The translations under genes and the position numbers were made by a program. 64,000 nucleotides of DNA, taken from NCBI GenBank assembly GCA_031180725.1, contig JAPSLO010000013.1, positions 1-64,000 of the forward strand, in the 5' to 3' direction. Of the stretch, positions 18,508 through 26,552 are shown piece after piece. The number at the start of each line of letters is the position of its first letter. The first letter of the stretch is position 1. Below the pieces are notes generated by a model. It did no database searches. It was not told the DNA's origin and worked only from the letters and a program-made list of their open reading frames with translations. Origin of the DNA: Roseomonas sp. Lineage in GTDB: Bacteria > Pseudomonadota > Alphaproteobacteria > Acetobacterales > Acetobacteraceae.

Positions 18508-19251
18508 ATGAACCGATCTCCTTGTCGGGCGCGTCGTGCACTTACCTGCCTGTTGCCGGCCCTTGTGCTGTTCTACGCGGGTCGCGTGGCAGCGCAGGAT
18601 GCCGTCTTCATGGCCTCCACCGTGCCGGCGTACCGCCCCGGTGCGGCCGTTAGCCTCGGCGAGCGCATCATCGTGCCGGAGGGCGGCAGCCTGGCGCTGC
18701 TGTTCCGCTCCGGCCAGGCCGTGCGGATGCAGGGACCCGTCGAACTGGTGCTGGAACTGCCAGCCACGCCACGCCGGGAAGGCCTGGCCGCGGCGCTGGC
18801 CGAGGCGCTGCGGCTGCGCGGCGTGGATGCCAGCGTCATCGGCGCGACCCGTGCCGGCTTGGCGCCGGTGCCTGTGCGGCCACGTGATATTGCGGTGGAT
18901 GTCACGCGGGGTGGCACCTGGTGCATCGGCGCTGCGGACCGCATCTGGCTGTCCGGTCCCGGCCTGCAGGAGACTCGCGAGTTGGTGCTGCGAAGCGGCC
19001 GCCTGCAACGCTACCTGGCTTGGCCCGCCGGTGCGGAACGGATTGCCTGGCCGGAGGAGCTGGCGGTGGAAGATGGCGATAGGTTTGATCTGCTGCAGGG
19101 CGACAGGACGATTGCCGCGTTGCGCTTCCGCATCGTGACGCCGCGTTGGGATGAAGACCCGGCCGAGGTGGCGGAGGGGCTACTTTTAGGCTGCCATGCG
19201 CAGTACGACGCGGCCTTGCAACGCGTGGCGCGGCGCCTGCTGGATCGCTGA
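18508..19251 (+). CDS. secreted protein of unknown function, possibly FecR-like
   Basis: 247 residues with a cleavable signal peptide (ending near GRVAAQ, residue about 31). The following segment (RPGAAVSLGERIIVPEGGSL, then ALLFRSGQAVRMQGP) resembles the start of FecR-type beta domains, in which a setpoint surface property is read. The C-terminal part (AGAERIAWPEELAVEDGDR, then FDLLQGDRTIAALRF) is predicted beta-rich. AGGAGGAA at 18497-18504 fixes the start. No family could be assigned with confidence. Confidence 0.7.
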   Translation: MNRSPCRARRALTCLLPALVLFYAGRVAAQDAVFMASTVPAYRPGAAVSLGERIIVPEGGSLALLFRSGQAVRMQGPVELVLELPATPRREGLAAALAEALRLRGVDASVIGATRAGLAPVPVRPRDIAVDVTRGGTWCIGAADRIWLSGPGLQETRELVLRSGRLQRYLAWPAGAERIAWPEELAVEDGDRFDLLQGDRTIAALRFRIVTPRWDEDPAEVAEGLLLGCHAQYDAALQRVARRLLDR

Positions 19252-19261
19252 CCGGCCGGCT

Positions 19262-19834
19262 TCAACCTACGGCTTCAACCGCCCGCGCTGCGGCCTCCAC
19301 CGCCGAATCCTGGTCCAGCCCGCTGTCGCGCACCAGGCTGCGCCAGGCATGGAATCCGATCATCACCAGCAACAGCCCGTGCTGCGAAGGGCTGAGACCG
19401 GCCCCCAGCACCTCCAGGCAGCGGCGCATGGGCGCTTCGAAGCGTAGCGCCTGCACTTCTCTCGTCGGCGCGTGGTGCTCTGCATCCCGCAGCACGCAGG
19501 CCGACAACTCGGCATTGCGCGCGTACCAGTCGTAGATCGCGCGAAGCCCAATTCGCCGGCGCTTGGCGGCATCTGTCACCGCCAGCCAGGCCGCCGCGTC
19601 GGGCAGCGGATCGCGCTCCGCCACCAGGCCTGAACAGGCCAGCAGTAGGCTGCGCTCATCCGGGAAATGGGCATAGAGCGTGTGCCGCTGTACCCCCGCC
19701 CGTTCCGCCACCAGGCTCAGAGGGGTGCGCGCCGGGCCCAGGGTGCCATGCAGCTCCACAGCGGCCTCCACAATGCGTCGCCGCGTATCTGCCTGCCGCT
19801 CCGCGCGGCGCTTGAGGGTGTACGACCGGGCCAT
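19262..19834 (-). CDS. TetR-family transcriptional regulator
   Basis: 190 residues. The N-terminal helix-turn-helix (DTRRRIVEAAVELHG, then LVAERAGVQRHTLYAHFPDER) is typical of TetR repressors, and the C-terminal domain is all-helical. It is divergent from the metallo-beta-lactamase-fold gene at 19954. Two copies of TGTGCATT[C/T]AAA lie in the 119-base intergenic region and are candidate operators. Confidence 0.92.
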   Translation of the reverse strand: MARSYTLKRRAERQADTRRRIVEAAVELHGTLGPARTPLSLVAERAGVQRHTLYAHFPDERSLLLACSGLVAERDPLPDAAAWLAVTDAAKRRRIGLRAIYDWYARNAELSACVLRDAEHHAPTREVQALRFEAPMRRCLEVLGAGLSPSQHGLLLVMIGFHAWRSLVRDSGLDQDSAVEAAARAVEAVG

Positions 19835-19855
19835 CGCGATTTCGCTACACTGATA

Positions 19856-19912
19856 TGTGCATTCAAAATTGACTTCGGGGCCATTTTAGCTGAACGTGCT
19901 TGTGCATTTAAA
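19856..19912. promoter_or_regulatory. direct repeats in TetR/MBL intergenic region
   Basis: TGTGCATTCAAA (19856-19867) and TGTGCATTTAAA (19901-19912) differ at one base and start 45 bases apart. A GCGATTT near 19836 is also answered by AAATCGC at 19909-19915. These are candidate sites for the divergent TetR regulator and overlap the expected promoters. Confidence 0.45.
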
Positions 19913-19953
19913 TCGCGCCGCCCGGAGCCGGGTGGGCTTGGGTGGAGGGAGCC

Positions 19954-20709
19954 ATGGAACCGAGGATTGATGAGATCGCGGACGGCATCTTCCGCCTGTC
20001 CGTGCACGTGCCAGAGATCGCGCCGCCGGCCGGCCTGACCTTCAACCACTTCCTCGTCCTGGGCGAGGAGCCCCTGCTGTTCCACACCGGCCTGCGGCGG
20101 ATGTTTCCGCTCATCCGCTCTGCCGTCGCACGGCTGATACCGCCGGAGCAGTTGCGCTGGATCGCCTTCGGCCATTACGAGGCCGATGAATGCGGCGCCA
20201 TGAACGAATGGCTTGCCATCGCGCCGCGGGCGGAGGTGGCGCATGGCCAGACCGGCTGCATGGTTTCGTTGAATGACATGGCGGACCGCACGCCCCGCAT
20301 CCTGGGCGATGGAGAGGTGATCGAGCTCGGTCGCGGCAAGCGATTGCGCTATATCGACACGCCGCACATCCCGCATGGCTGGGACGCCGGCGTGCTGTAT
20401 GAGGAGACAAGTGGGACGCTGCTCTGCGGCGATCTCTTCACGCAGCTCGGCAACGGCGCGGCGCTGACGGAAGGCGACATTGTCGGGCCTGCCATCGCGG
20501 CCGAGGATCTGTTCCGCTTTTCCAGCCTGAACCCCGGCATGGGCCGGACTATCCGCGGGCTCGCCGGGCTTTCGCCGCGCACGCTGGCATTGATGCATGG
20601 CCCATCCTTCCGGGGGGATGGCGCCGGGGCGTTGAATGCGCTGGCGGAGGATTACGATGGCCGCCTCCGGCGCGGCGTGGCCATGGGGGAGCTTGCCGCC
20701 CCGGCGTGA
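19954..20709 (+). CDS. metallo-beta-lactamase-fold protein with diiron (ODP/flavodiiron-type) ligands
   Basis: About 251 residues. The metal motif reads GHYEADECGAMNEW, i.e. His-x-Glu-x-Asp, as in flavodiiron proteins and oxygen-binding diiron proteins, not the HxHxDH of hydrolases. Further ligands are the His residues in TPHIPHGWD, Asp in CGDLFTQ and His in LMHGPS. No flavodoxin domain is attached. Such standalone domains bind or reduce oxygen or NO. ATG 19954 is preferred over GTG 19942 because GGAGGG sits 5 bases upstream. It is probably repressed by the divergent TetR protein. Confidence 0.85.
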   Translation: MEPRIDEIADGIFRLSVHVPEIAPPAGLTFNHFLVLGEEPLLFHTGLRRMFPLIRSAVARLIPPEQLRWIAFGHYEADECGAMNEWLAIAPRAEVAHGQTGCMVSLNDMADRTPRILGDGEVIELGRGKRLRYIDTPHIPHGWDAGVLYEETSGTLLCGDLFTQLGNGAALTEGDIVGPAIAAEDLFRFSSLNPGMGRTIRGLAGLSPRTLALMHGPSFRGDGAGALNALAEDYDGRLRRGVAMGELAAPA

Positions 20710-20733
20710 TTCAGGCGGCCCCCACGGCGCGCC

Positions 20734-23232
20734 TTACTCGAGGTTGCGCGCGACGCGGAAGCCATTGGCTAGATAGCGCACCGGGGCATCGTAGAAACTT
20801 CGCAGCACCGGCTGAATATCCTCGCGGCCGGAACGGAAGGAGCCGCCGCGCAGGACGCGGCGTATGCAGCCGCGCTGCTCGCGCGCCGCGCCGTCGGCCG
20901 GCACGTTCTGGTAGTTCGGGAACCAGCAATCCTGCGTCCACTGCGCCACGCCGCCGAGCATGCCGAATAAGCCAAAGGGGTTGGGCGGGAAGGCATCCAC
21001 TGGCATCGGCGCACGTGGTGCCTGCTCGCCGCCGCAATCGGCGCAATTGGCCTGGGCGACACCCACCTGCTCGCCCCACCAGTAGCGCGTGGTGGTGCCG
21101 GCGCGCGCGGCGTACTCCCACTCCGCCTCGCTCGGCAGGCGATAGGGCTGACCGGTTACCTGGGAGAGCCAGGCAATGTAGCGCTGCGCGTCATCCCAGC
21201 TGACATTGTGCAACGGCGTATTCGGCTCGCTCACAGCCATGCGGGGTGGCGGGCCGCAGCGGCCTGCGGCCTCGCAGGCCCGCCATTCCGCGACGGTGAC
21301 GGGATACTGGCCGAGCGCGAAGGCCTTAAGTGTAACGCGTCGCGCCGGCGCCGCGCTGGCATCGCGCGCGCCCTGGCCCAGCATGAAGCTGCCAGCCGGG
21401 ATGCGGACCATCAGCGGGCAGTTCGGGCAATCCCGGAAGACACGCGCATCCGTCGGGGCGGGCGCCGGTGCCGGCGTGGGCGCGGGCGGCACCGGCAGCA
21501 CGGCGCGTGGCGGCTCCGGCTGCGGCGTTGGGCGCGGTACCGGGGCGACGGCCGCCAAGCGCTCCGGCGTGGCCGCCGGTGGTGCGGGCAGTGGCGCGGT
21601 TGCGGTGCTGGCAGGGCCAGCCGCCGGAGAAGCAGCGGCTTCCCGCCCGGTACCGAGTTCGGCCAGCCGCTGCCGCGCCAAGCCGGCATAGCGGGACTCC
21701 GGATACAGACGCAGGAACAGCTCCATGTCCTCGGCGCGGCCGCTGGCCTGCATCCTCTCCCACAGCGCGGTCACTGCCATTTCCGCGGCGGCTTCGGCCG
21801 CGTCCATCACCTCGATCTCCAGCGCGCTTTCCGCCCGCCCGCCCCGTCCGTCCTCCACACGGTATCGCAGCGCGCCGGCGGGGCCGGTGAAGCCGGGCTC
21901 CGGCAGGTAGCTAAGAGCGGCGAGTTCCTCCGCGCGCAGCCGCGCGCCGGGTTGCAGTGTCGTCTGCCCGTTCCGCACGACGCCACGCGGCAAGGCGGCC
22001 ACCGTGATGGAGAGGGCATCGCCATCCGGGTCCTGGGGGCGCGCGATGGCGAGCGCCCCGGTGAAGATGCGTAGTCGCCGCGGTGCCTCCACGATCGGTG
22101 GCCGGTTGGAGGGCAGGACGGCAATCGCCAAGCTGCCCAGCACGCTGCCGCCGCGCCCGTCCTCCACCAGGATGTCCAGCGTGCCGACCGGGCCGGTAAC
22201 CGCGCCGTCGGGCTTGTAGGTGGCGCTGGCGAAGCGATCCAGCGCGAAGACCTGGCCCGGCGTAACGGGACGACCATCCACACGCACCTCTCCGCTGCGC
22301 GGCAATCCCGTGATCCGGATGGTCATCGGATCCTGGTCGGGGTCGGTTGGCCGCGGGATCTGCAGTGCGACAGGGCCGGAATCGTCGCGCAATTCCAGCG
22401 GCGTCAGCGCGGCCAGCACCGGTGCGCGGTTTGGGGGGCGGGGGAAGAAGTAGAAGGGCTCCGCACCGAGCGAGCTGAAGATATAGGGTTCCTGCCGGTT
22501 GTTCGTGGCGCGCAGCACGGTGTCACGCACGCTGCGGAAGAACAGGCTGAGTTCCAGCCCCGGAATCTGGAAGTGCGCGAGCAGTGCCTCGGCGAAGGGG
22601 CTGTGGCTGCCGCTGCCATCCTCCGCGATCTGGTCGGCCTTCGTTGCCATCACCACCATGGTATTGCGCGGCACATTGTCCACGCGGGCGAGGCCGGGGT
22701 TGGAGGGGCCGCGGCCCGCGACGGTCATCCCGCGCGACAGCCGGTCCACGAATGGGTTGTTGCGGCAGGCGTCCAACAGAACAATGCCGAGCTTCCGCGC
22801 CTGCGCCGCCTCTCCCATCAGCAGGTCAAGCGGCAATGCCTCGTAGAGCAGGTCGCGTTCGCGTTCCAGCCGGGCGTCGGCGGGAAGCAGGTAGTTCTCC
22901 CGTGCCACCTGCACGCCATGGCCGGCATAGTAGATCACCGCTACATCCGCGCGCGACGCCTTGACGCCGAATTCCCGCATCCCGCGAGTCAGGGCGCGGA
23001 TGTCGGCATCGAACAGCTCATCCACTTCGAAATCCAGACGTCGCAAGGCTTCACCGATCGAGCGCGCGTCGTTGACCGGGTTCGCCAGTGGCGGCGCGTT
23101 CTGATAGGCGCCGATGCCGATCACCAGGGCCACGCGCCTCTCCCGCTGTGGCTGCTGGGGCACGCTGGTCGCCGGCAGCAAGATGATAAGCAGCAACAGA
23201 AGGAGGAAGCCGCGCGTGCTGGCCTGCTTCAT
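20734..23232 (-). CDS. secreted caspase-like (C14) / cadherin-like / SUMF1 fusion protein
   Basis: 832 residues. A signal peptide or anchor (residues about 8-22) is followed by a caspase-like peptidase domain with catalytic His105 in YYAGHG and Cys156 in LLDACRNNP. Two tandem cadherin-like beta repeats follow at about 270-470 (each containing VEDGRGG). Next come a helical stretch, a long Pro/Ala linker at about 520-610, and a C-terminal SUMF1 (formylglycine-enzyme-like) domain: MVRIPAGSFMLGQG, RLPSEAEWEYAARAG, LRGGSFRSGRE, NGFRVARNLE. The SUMF1 part lacks the active-site Cys of true formylglycine enzymes in the RGGSF loop, so it is more likely a binding or scaffold domain. It is the second gene of an operon with the CsgG-like lipoprotein (ATGA overlap). 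Confidence 0.88.
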   Translation of the reverse strand: MKQASTRGFLLLLLLIILLPATSVPQQPQRERRVALVIGIGAYQNAPPLANPVNDARSIGEALRRLDFEVDELFDADIRALTRGMREFGVKASRADVAVIYYAGHGVQVARENYLLPADARLERERDLLYEALPLDLLMGEAAQARKLGIVLLDACRNNPFVDRLSRGMTVAGRGPSNPGLARVDNVPRNTMVVMATKADQIAEDGSGSHSPFAEALLAHFQIPGLELSLFFRSVRDTVLRATNNRQEPYIFSSLGAEPFYFFPRPPNRAPVLAALTPLELRDDSGPVALQIPRPTDPDQDPMTIRITGLPRSGEVRVDGRPVTPGQVFALDRFASATYKPDGAVTGPVGTLDILVEDGRGGSVLGSLAIAVLPSNRPPIVEAPRRLRIFTGALAIARPQDPDGDALSITVAALPRGVVRNGQTTLQPGARLRAEELAALSYLPEPGFTGPAGALRYRVEDGRGGRAESALEIEVMDAAEAAAEMAVTALWERMQASGRAEDMELFLRLYPESRYAGLARQRLAELGTGREAAASPAAGPASTATAPLPAPPAATPERLAAVAPVPRPTPQPEPPRAVLPVPPAPTPAPAPAPTDARVFRDCPNCPLMVRIPAGSFMLGQGARDASAAPARRVTLKAFALGQYPVTVAEWRACEAAGRCGPPPRMAVSEPNTPLHNVSWDDAQRYIAWLSQVTGQPYRLPSEAEWEYAARAGTTTRYWWGEQVGVAQANCADCGGEQAPRAPMPVDAFPPNPFGLFGMLGGVAQWTQDCWFPNYQNVPADGAAREQRGCIRRVLRGGSFRSGREDIQPVLRSFYDAPVRYLANGFRVARNLE

Positions 23233-24755
23233 CGCGTCACCTCGATGGTGAGTCTGGCATCCTCGACGCGTACGCTACGCATGCCGCGGAACAGTGCGGC
23301 CACCTGGTCTAGGGAGCGCACAGGCAGCGGCTCCAGATCCGGCCGCTTCAGCTCGGCCGGTAGCAGCAGTCCCACTTCCCGGTCGGCGGCCAGACAGGCG
23401 ACACGCTCCGGCGCGCCGGGCGTCTCGAGGCGGATGCTGAAGGCGGTGCCGGCGAAGGGTGGTACTTCGATGACGCTGTTTGCGGGGATCAGCGGATCGG
23501 GCTGGAAGCGGTTGGGGAAGATGCGCGCGATATCGCCGCTGGCATCCTGGTAGTAGCAATAGACATAGGCATCCGCCGCCGGCTGGAGTTGCAGCGTCAG
23601 CGTCTCGCCTACGCGGTAGGAAGGGCGTCGGTCTCGCGTAGTGACCAGCAGCGCCGGCCTTGCTTGCGCAACCGGCGGCGCCGGCGGTGCGGCAGCGCTA
23701 GCTAGCGCCGGCGGGGCGCGCCGGCCGGGCGCGGAGCCGCTGGCGAGCAAGCGGTAGTACAGCTCGAAATCAATGCGGCCGCTCGGCACCAGGTCGTGCT
23801 CTGCCTGAAACCGTGCGACGGCGGCGGAGAGATCGCGTGCATCGAGCGGGGCGCCATCGGCGAGATAGCCGGTGCGCACCAGCGCGGCCTGCACCAGCCG
23901 GTTGCGTTCCTCCTGTCCCATCCCGTCGAACCATTGCCGCGCCTCCGCGCGGAAGGCTGGGTTGGTTGGCTCGATGGAGAGGCATTCCCAGTACGGCACA
24001 CGGGCCAGCTTGCCGAGCACCTCGATGGTGGAGAGCTCGACGAGGTTGCGTACGGCTTGGGCGAAGCCCTCGGACCGATCAAGCTGGACGCTGAAAGACA
24101 GCCCGGCGCGGCCCACCAGACCGCCAAGATCGGCGCCGCGCCCCGTGCGCACCACCGCGATGGAGTTGTTGGCGGAAATGCCCGGCAGGATCTGCCGCGT
24201 CACTAGTCGCCCGACATTGAGATCCATCGAGACAACCGAAACGACCTGATCACTGGACACGCCGAGATCGAGCCGCGCGAGCGACAATCCCGCGCTCTGC
24301 GACGAGGCGAGCACGTTGCTGTCCAGTTGAGTGATGGCACCGCGGATATAGTAGCTCGGTGCGACGAACTCGTTCGTCAGCCCGACCAGCTCCGACAGGA
24401 CCTGCACGTCGAGCTGCGTGATATCGTAATCCACGAAGCGGAACGCGCCGCTGCGCGCCGACATGCGGGAAACGGCACTGATGAACATCTCCTTCGTGCC
24501 CGCGGCGATCAGGCCGGTGGCGTCGGGGATGCCCGCAGTGGTGATGTAGATGTCGCGCTTGCCGTGGGCGAGCAGCATCTCGTCCATACAGCGCAGGGCA
24601 TCGCTGAAGTTGCCGATGTTGCGCACCGGCGCGGTGCGTGGTGCCTGCGCGTCGAAGCTTGTCTCCGGCCGCGGGTGGCAGGCGGCCGCCAGCAGCGTGC
24701 CCGCCGCCATCAAGGCCCACACCGTGCTGCGCGTGCTGCGTCCCATGAGCCTCAT
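23229..24755 (-). CDS. CsgG/HfaB-like outer-membrane lipoprotein with DUF4384 domain
   Basis: 508 residues. The signal peptide ends in the lipobox L-A-A-A-C (Cys26). Residues about 30-300 resemble CsgG/HfaB, which form outer-membrane secretion pores for curli or holdfast anchors (SYYIRGAITQLDSNV; VVSMDLNVGRLVTRQ; AVRNLVELSTIEVLGKL). A peptidoglycan-binding-like helical unit follows at about 320-375 (LDARDLSAAVARFQAEHDL), then a C-terminal DUF4384 beta domain (SYRVGETLTLQLQPAADAY, GDIARIFPNRF). ATG 24755 is supported by AGGAGGG upstream; the longer frame to 24926 is not. It overlaps the caspase fusion gene, and faces a secreted repeat protein. Confidence 0.82.
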   Translation of the reverse strand: MRLMGRSTRSTVWALMAAGTLLAAACHPRPETSFDAQAPRTAPVRNIGNFSDALRCMDEMLLAHGKRDIYITTAGIPDATGLIAAGTKEMFISAVSRMSARSGAFRFVDYDITQLDVQVLSELVGLTNEFVAPSYYIRGAITQLDSNVLASSQSAGLSLARLDLGVSSDQVVSVVSMDLNVGRLVTRQILPGISANNSIAVVRTGRGADLGGLVGRAGLSFSVQLDRSEGFAQAVRNLVELSTIEVLGKLARVPYWECLSIEPTNPAFRAEARQWFDGMGQEERNRLVQAALVRTGYLADGAPLDARDLSAAVARFQAEHDLVPSGRIDFELYYRLLASGSAPGRRAPPALASAAAPPAPPVAQARPALLVTTRDRRPSYRVGETLTLQLQPAADAYVYCYYQDASGDIARIFPNRFQPDPLIPANSVIEVPPFAGTAFSIRLETPGAPERVACLAADREVGLLLPAELKRPDLEPLPVRSLDQVAALFRGMRSVRVEDARLTIEVTR

Positions 24756-24893
24756 CGCAATTTCCCTCCTGCGGAGCGGCTTCGCCCTCGCAGTGGCGAA
24801 GGCTCCGAGGAGGCCGGCTCCAAACCGATACCAGAAAGGAGCCGCAGGGCCATCAAGCGCGGCGATCTGCGCCACAATGGCGCTACAAGACCG

Positions 24894-24909
24894 TGTGAGG
24901 TGCGACACA
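24894..24909. promoter_or_regulatory. Crp-like site TGTGA-N6-ACACA
   Basis: One mismatch from the Crp consensus TGTGA-N6-TCACA. It is placed to control the leftward CsgG-like/caspase operon. Confidence 0.45.
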
Positions 24910-24968
24910 TCTTTCGATGCGGGCATGGTCCGTTGCGCCGGCAGGAATGCGGCGTGATCTGCATCCTG

Positions 24969-24986
24969 CTGTGTTCTGGGTCACAG
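24969..24986. promoter_or_regulatory. Crp-like site at edge of duplicated block, copy 1
   Basis: CTGTG-TTCTGGGT-CACAG. Within it TGTGT-N6-TCACA is one mismatch from the Crp consensus. The duplication begins at exactly the first base of this site. Confidence 0.55.
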
Positions 24987-25087
24987 CTGGGGGAGAGGTG
25001 GGTGGGTAGGTTGGGGGTGTCGAGAGCGACACGCTGGGCCGAGGTGGTCTGGCGGAACCCCCGAGAGAAGCGAAGAGGAAGCCTGAG

Positions 25088-25708
25088 ATGCGAGCCACCC
25101 TGATCCCTGCTGCGATGGCGCTGCTGGCCGGTGTTGCGGCGCTGCCGCTGAGCGAGGCCTCGGCCGAGCCGCTGCAACGCGGCGGCGTTTCCGTCACTGT
25201 GGGCGGCGGCAACAGCAACATCGCCCGAGGCGCCGGTTCTTTCGCCGGCCAGGCGGCGACCACCATTGGCGGCACCGCGCGCCAGGGCGGGCAGGTGTTC
25301 ACCCAGGGCGGCCACAACCACAACCTGGCCGCCGGCCGCCTTTCCACCGCGGTGCAGGACACCACCACGGTCGGCGGCACGGCGATCGGCCGCCATGCGC
25401 GCAGCGCCACCTTCGGCGGGCGGAACAACAACGCGGCGCTCGGCACCGGCGCCTTTGCCGGGCAGTCGGTGACAACGCTGGGCGGGGTGGCCGTCGGGCG
25501 TGGCGCCAGCAGCCTGGTGCAGGGCGGGCACAACCACAACCTCGCCGCCGGCCGCTTCAGCCAGGCCGACCAGCAGGTGCTGACCATGGGCGGTGCCGCC
25601 ATTGGCCGCGGCGCCCAGGACCGCGTCTTCGGCGGCCACAACCGCAACGCCGCCCTCGGCCGCGGCTCCTCCGCCTCCCAGCAGGTCGTCACCATCGGCG
25701 GTCAGTGA
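25088..25708 (+). CDS. secreted Gly/Asn-rich repeat protein, copy 1
   Basis: 206 residues. After a signal peptide (ending near EASA, residue about 26), the mature part is five repeats of 36 residues (35 for the first, the last truncated), each starting GG-x-N-x-N and reading N-x-A-x-G-x-x-S-x-A-x-Q-x-x-T-x-GG-x-A-x-GR. The regular small-residue and Asn/Gln ladder suggests a stacked beta-solenoid or amyloid-like fibre subunit. It is not the canonical curlin spacing. It is divergent from a CsgG-like pore gene, which makes export to the surface plausible. The gene is identical in protein sequence to the copy at 31201. A terminator hairpin follows at 25738-25765. Confidence 0.85.
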   Translation: MRATLIPAAMALLAGVAALPLSEASAEPLQRGGVSVTVGGGNSNIARGAGSFAGQAATTIGGTARQGGQVFTQGGHNHNLAAGRLSTAVQDTTTVGGTAIGRHARSATFGGRNNNAALGTGAFAGQSVTTLGGVAVGRGASSLVQGGHNHNLAAGRFSQADQQVLTMGGAAIGRGAQDRVFGGHNRNAALGRGSSASQQVVTIGGQ

Positions 25709-25737
25709 CGCATCACCCAACCCCAACTGAAAGGAAG

Positions 25738-25774
25738 CTCGCCCGTTGCACGCGCGACGGGCGAGTTTGCGTTT
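25738..25774 (+). terminator. intrinsic terminator after repeat-protein copy 1
   Basis: CTCGCCCGT (25738-25746) pairs with ACGGGCGAG (25757-25765) and is followed by a T-rich TTTGCGTTT. It lies just outside the duplicated block, so copy 2 does not have it. Confidence 0.65.
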
Positions 25775-25850
25775 GCGCGCAGCAACGTGCTTGGCATGCG
25801 CGGCACCCTTGGCGACACAGTCCTTTGCGGCCCGCGGAAGGATTCAGCTC

Positions 25851-26552
25851 GTGATCGCGGAGAAATACCGAGAGGAGGTGCTGTCGCGGCACATCCTGCT
25901 GCGGCACCTGAAGCCGGAGGAGATCAAGCGCCTTGCCGCCACTGCGCGCTTTGTGCGCCATGCGCCGAATGCGACAATCTTCCACAAGGGCGACCCTGGC
26001 AGCAGCATGATGGCCGTGATCCGCGGCAAGGTGAAGATCTGCGCCACCTCGCATGACGGCAAGGAGGTGGTGCTGAACATCATTGACCAGGGCGGCGCCT
26101 TCGGCGAGATCGCCGTGCTGGACGGCAAGCCACGCACCGCCGACGCCGTCGCGCTGGAGGAGACTGACCTCCTGGTGCTGGAACGCGCGCAGCTCATGTC
26201 CTTCCTCTCCAACAATCCGGAACTGCTCACGCGCCTGCTCGCGGTGCTCTGCCAGCGGCTGCGCCAGACTAGCGAGCACCTGGAGGATGCAATGCTGCGG
26301 GAGGCGCCCTCGCGCCTGGCGCGCGGTCTGCTGCGCCTCGCGGAGGCCTTCGGCCAGGAAGGCCCGACTGGCATTCGGCTGGCCATCAAGCTGTCCCAGA
26401 CGCAGATCGGAAACCTGGTCGGCACCTCGCGCGAGAGCGTCAACAAGCTGCTCAATGAATGGCAGCGCGCCGGCCATCTGGCGCAGGAGGGCGGCAGCCT
26501 CATCATCCGGGATCCGAAGCTGCTCGCGCGCATCGCGGATCCGGCGGAGTAG
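25851..26552 (+). CDS. Crp/Fnr-family cyclic-nucleotide-dependent regulator
   Basis: 233 residues. The cyclic-nucleotide-binding domain spans about 15-130 with the phosphate-binding cassette FGEIAVLDGKPRTADA, which retains the Arg-Thr pair expected for cAMP binding. The C-terminal helix-turn-helix (LSQTQIGNLVGTSRESVNKL) is of the Crp type. There are no Fnr-type iron-sulfur cysteines. GTG 25851 is chosen because GGAAGGA lies 8 bases upstream; a longer frame from a TTG is unlikely. The gene runs tail-to-tail into the cyclase gene, with a 50-base overlap of the 3-prime ends. Confidence 0.92.
   Translation: MIAEKYREEVLSRHILLRHLKPEEIKRLAATARFVRHAPNATIFHKGDPGSSMMAVIRGKVKICATSHDGKEVVLNIIDQGGAFGEIAVLDGKPRTADAVALEETDLLVLERAQLMSFLSNNPELLTRLLAVLCQRLRQTSEHLEDAMLREAPSRLARGLLRLAEAFGQEGPTGIRLAIKLSQTQIGNLVGTSRESVNKLLNEWQRAGHLAQEGGSLIIRDPKLLARIADPAE

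Larger units (their letters stand above)
24756..25087. promoter_or_regulatory. divergent promoter region with two Crp-like sites
   Basis: This 332-base intergenic region separates the CsgG-like operon from repeat-protein copy 1. TGTGA-GGTGCG-ACACA at 24894-24909 lies about 140 bases before the CsgG-like start. CTGTG-N8-CACAG at 24969-24986 lies about 100 bases before the repeat-protein start. A short hairpin (25017-25022 with 25027-25032) and a GAGGAAG ribosome site precede the gene. From 24969 onward the sequence belongs to the duplicated block. Confidence 0.55.
24969..25724. repeat. 755-bp direct repeat, copy 1
   Basis: Matches 31084-31837 over its whole length. I found one 2-base indel in the leader (five versus three C residues near 25061) and otherwise no difference; translations in several frames are identical. 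It contains a Crp-like site, leader, complete repeat-protein gene and about 16 bases after the stop. The copies are in the same orientation and bracket 5.4 kb of cyclic-nucleotide genes. Confidence 0.95.

Noticed and set aside
20734..21400. SUMF1 domain as the activator of the phosphonate monoester hydrolase
   Set aside because: It is in a secreted protein and lacks the active-site cysteine region of true formylglycine enzymes.
25088..25708. Calling the repeat protein a curlin (CsgA/CsgB)
   Set aside because: The 36-residue spacing and N-x-A-x-G-x-x-S-x-A-x-Q core differ from the S-x5-Q-x4-N-x5-Q curlin unit; only an analogy is justified.
24752..25726. Long antisense frames opposite the repeat protein (324 and 245 codons, also opposite copy 2)
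   Set aside because: They mirror the repetitive GC-rich gene, have no ribosome site, and are low-complexity; the sense strand has signal peptide, ribosome site and regular repeats.
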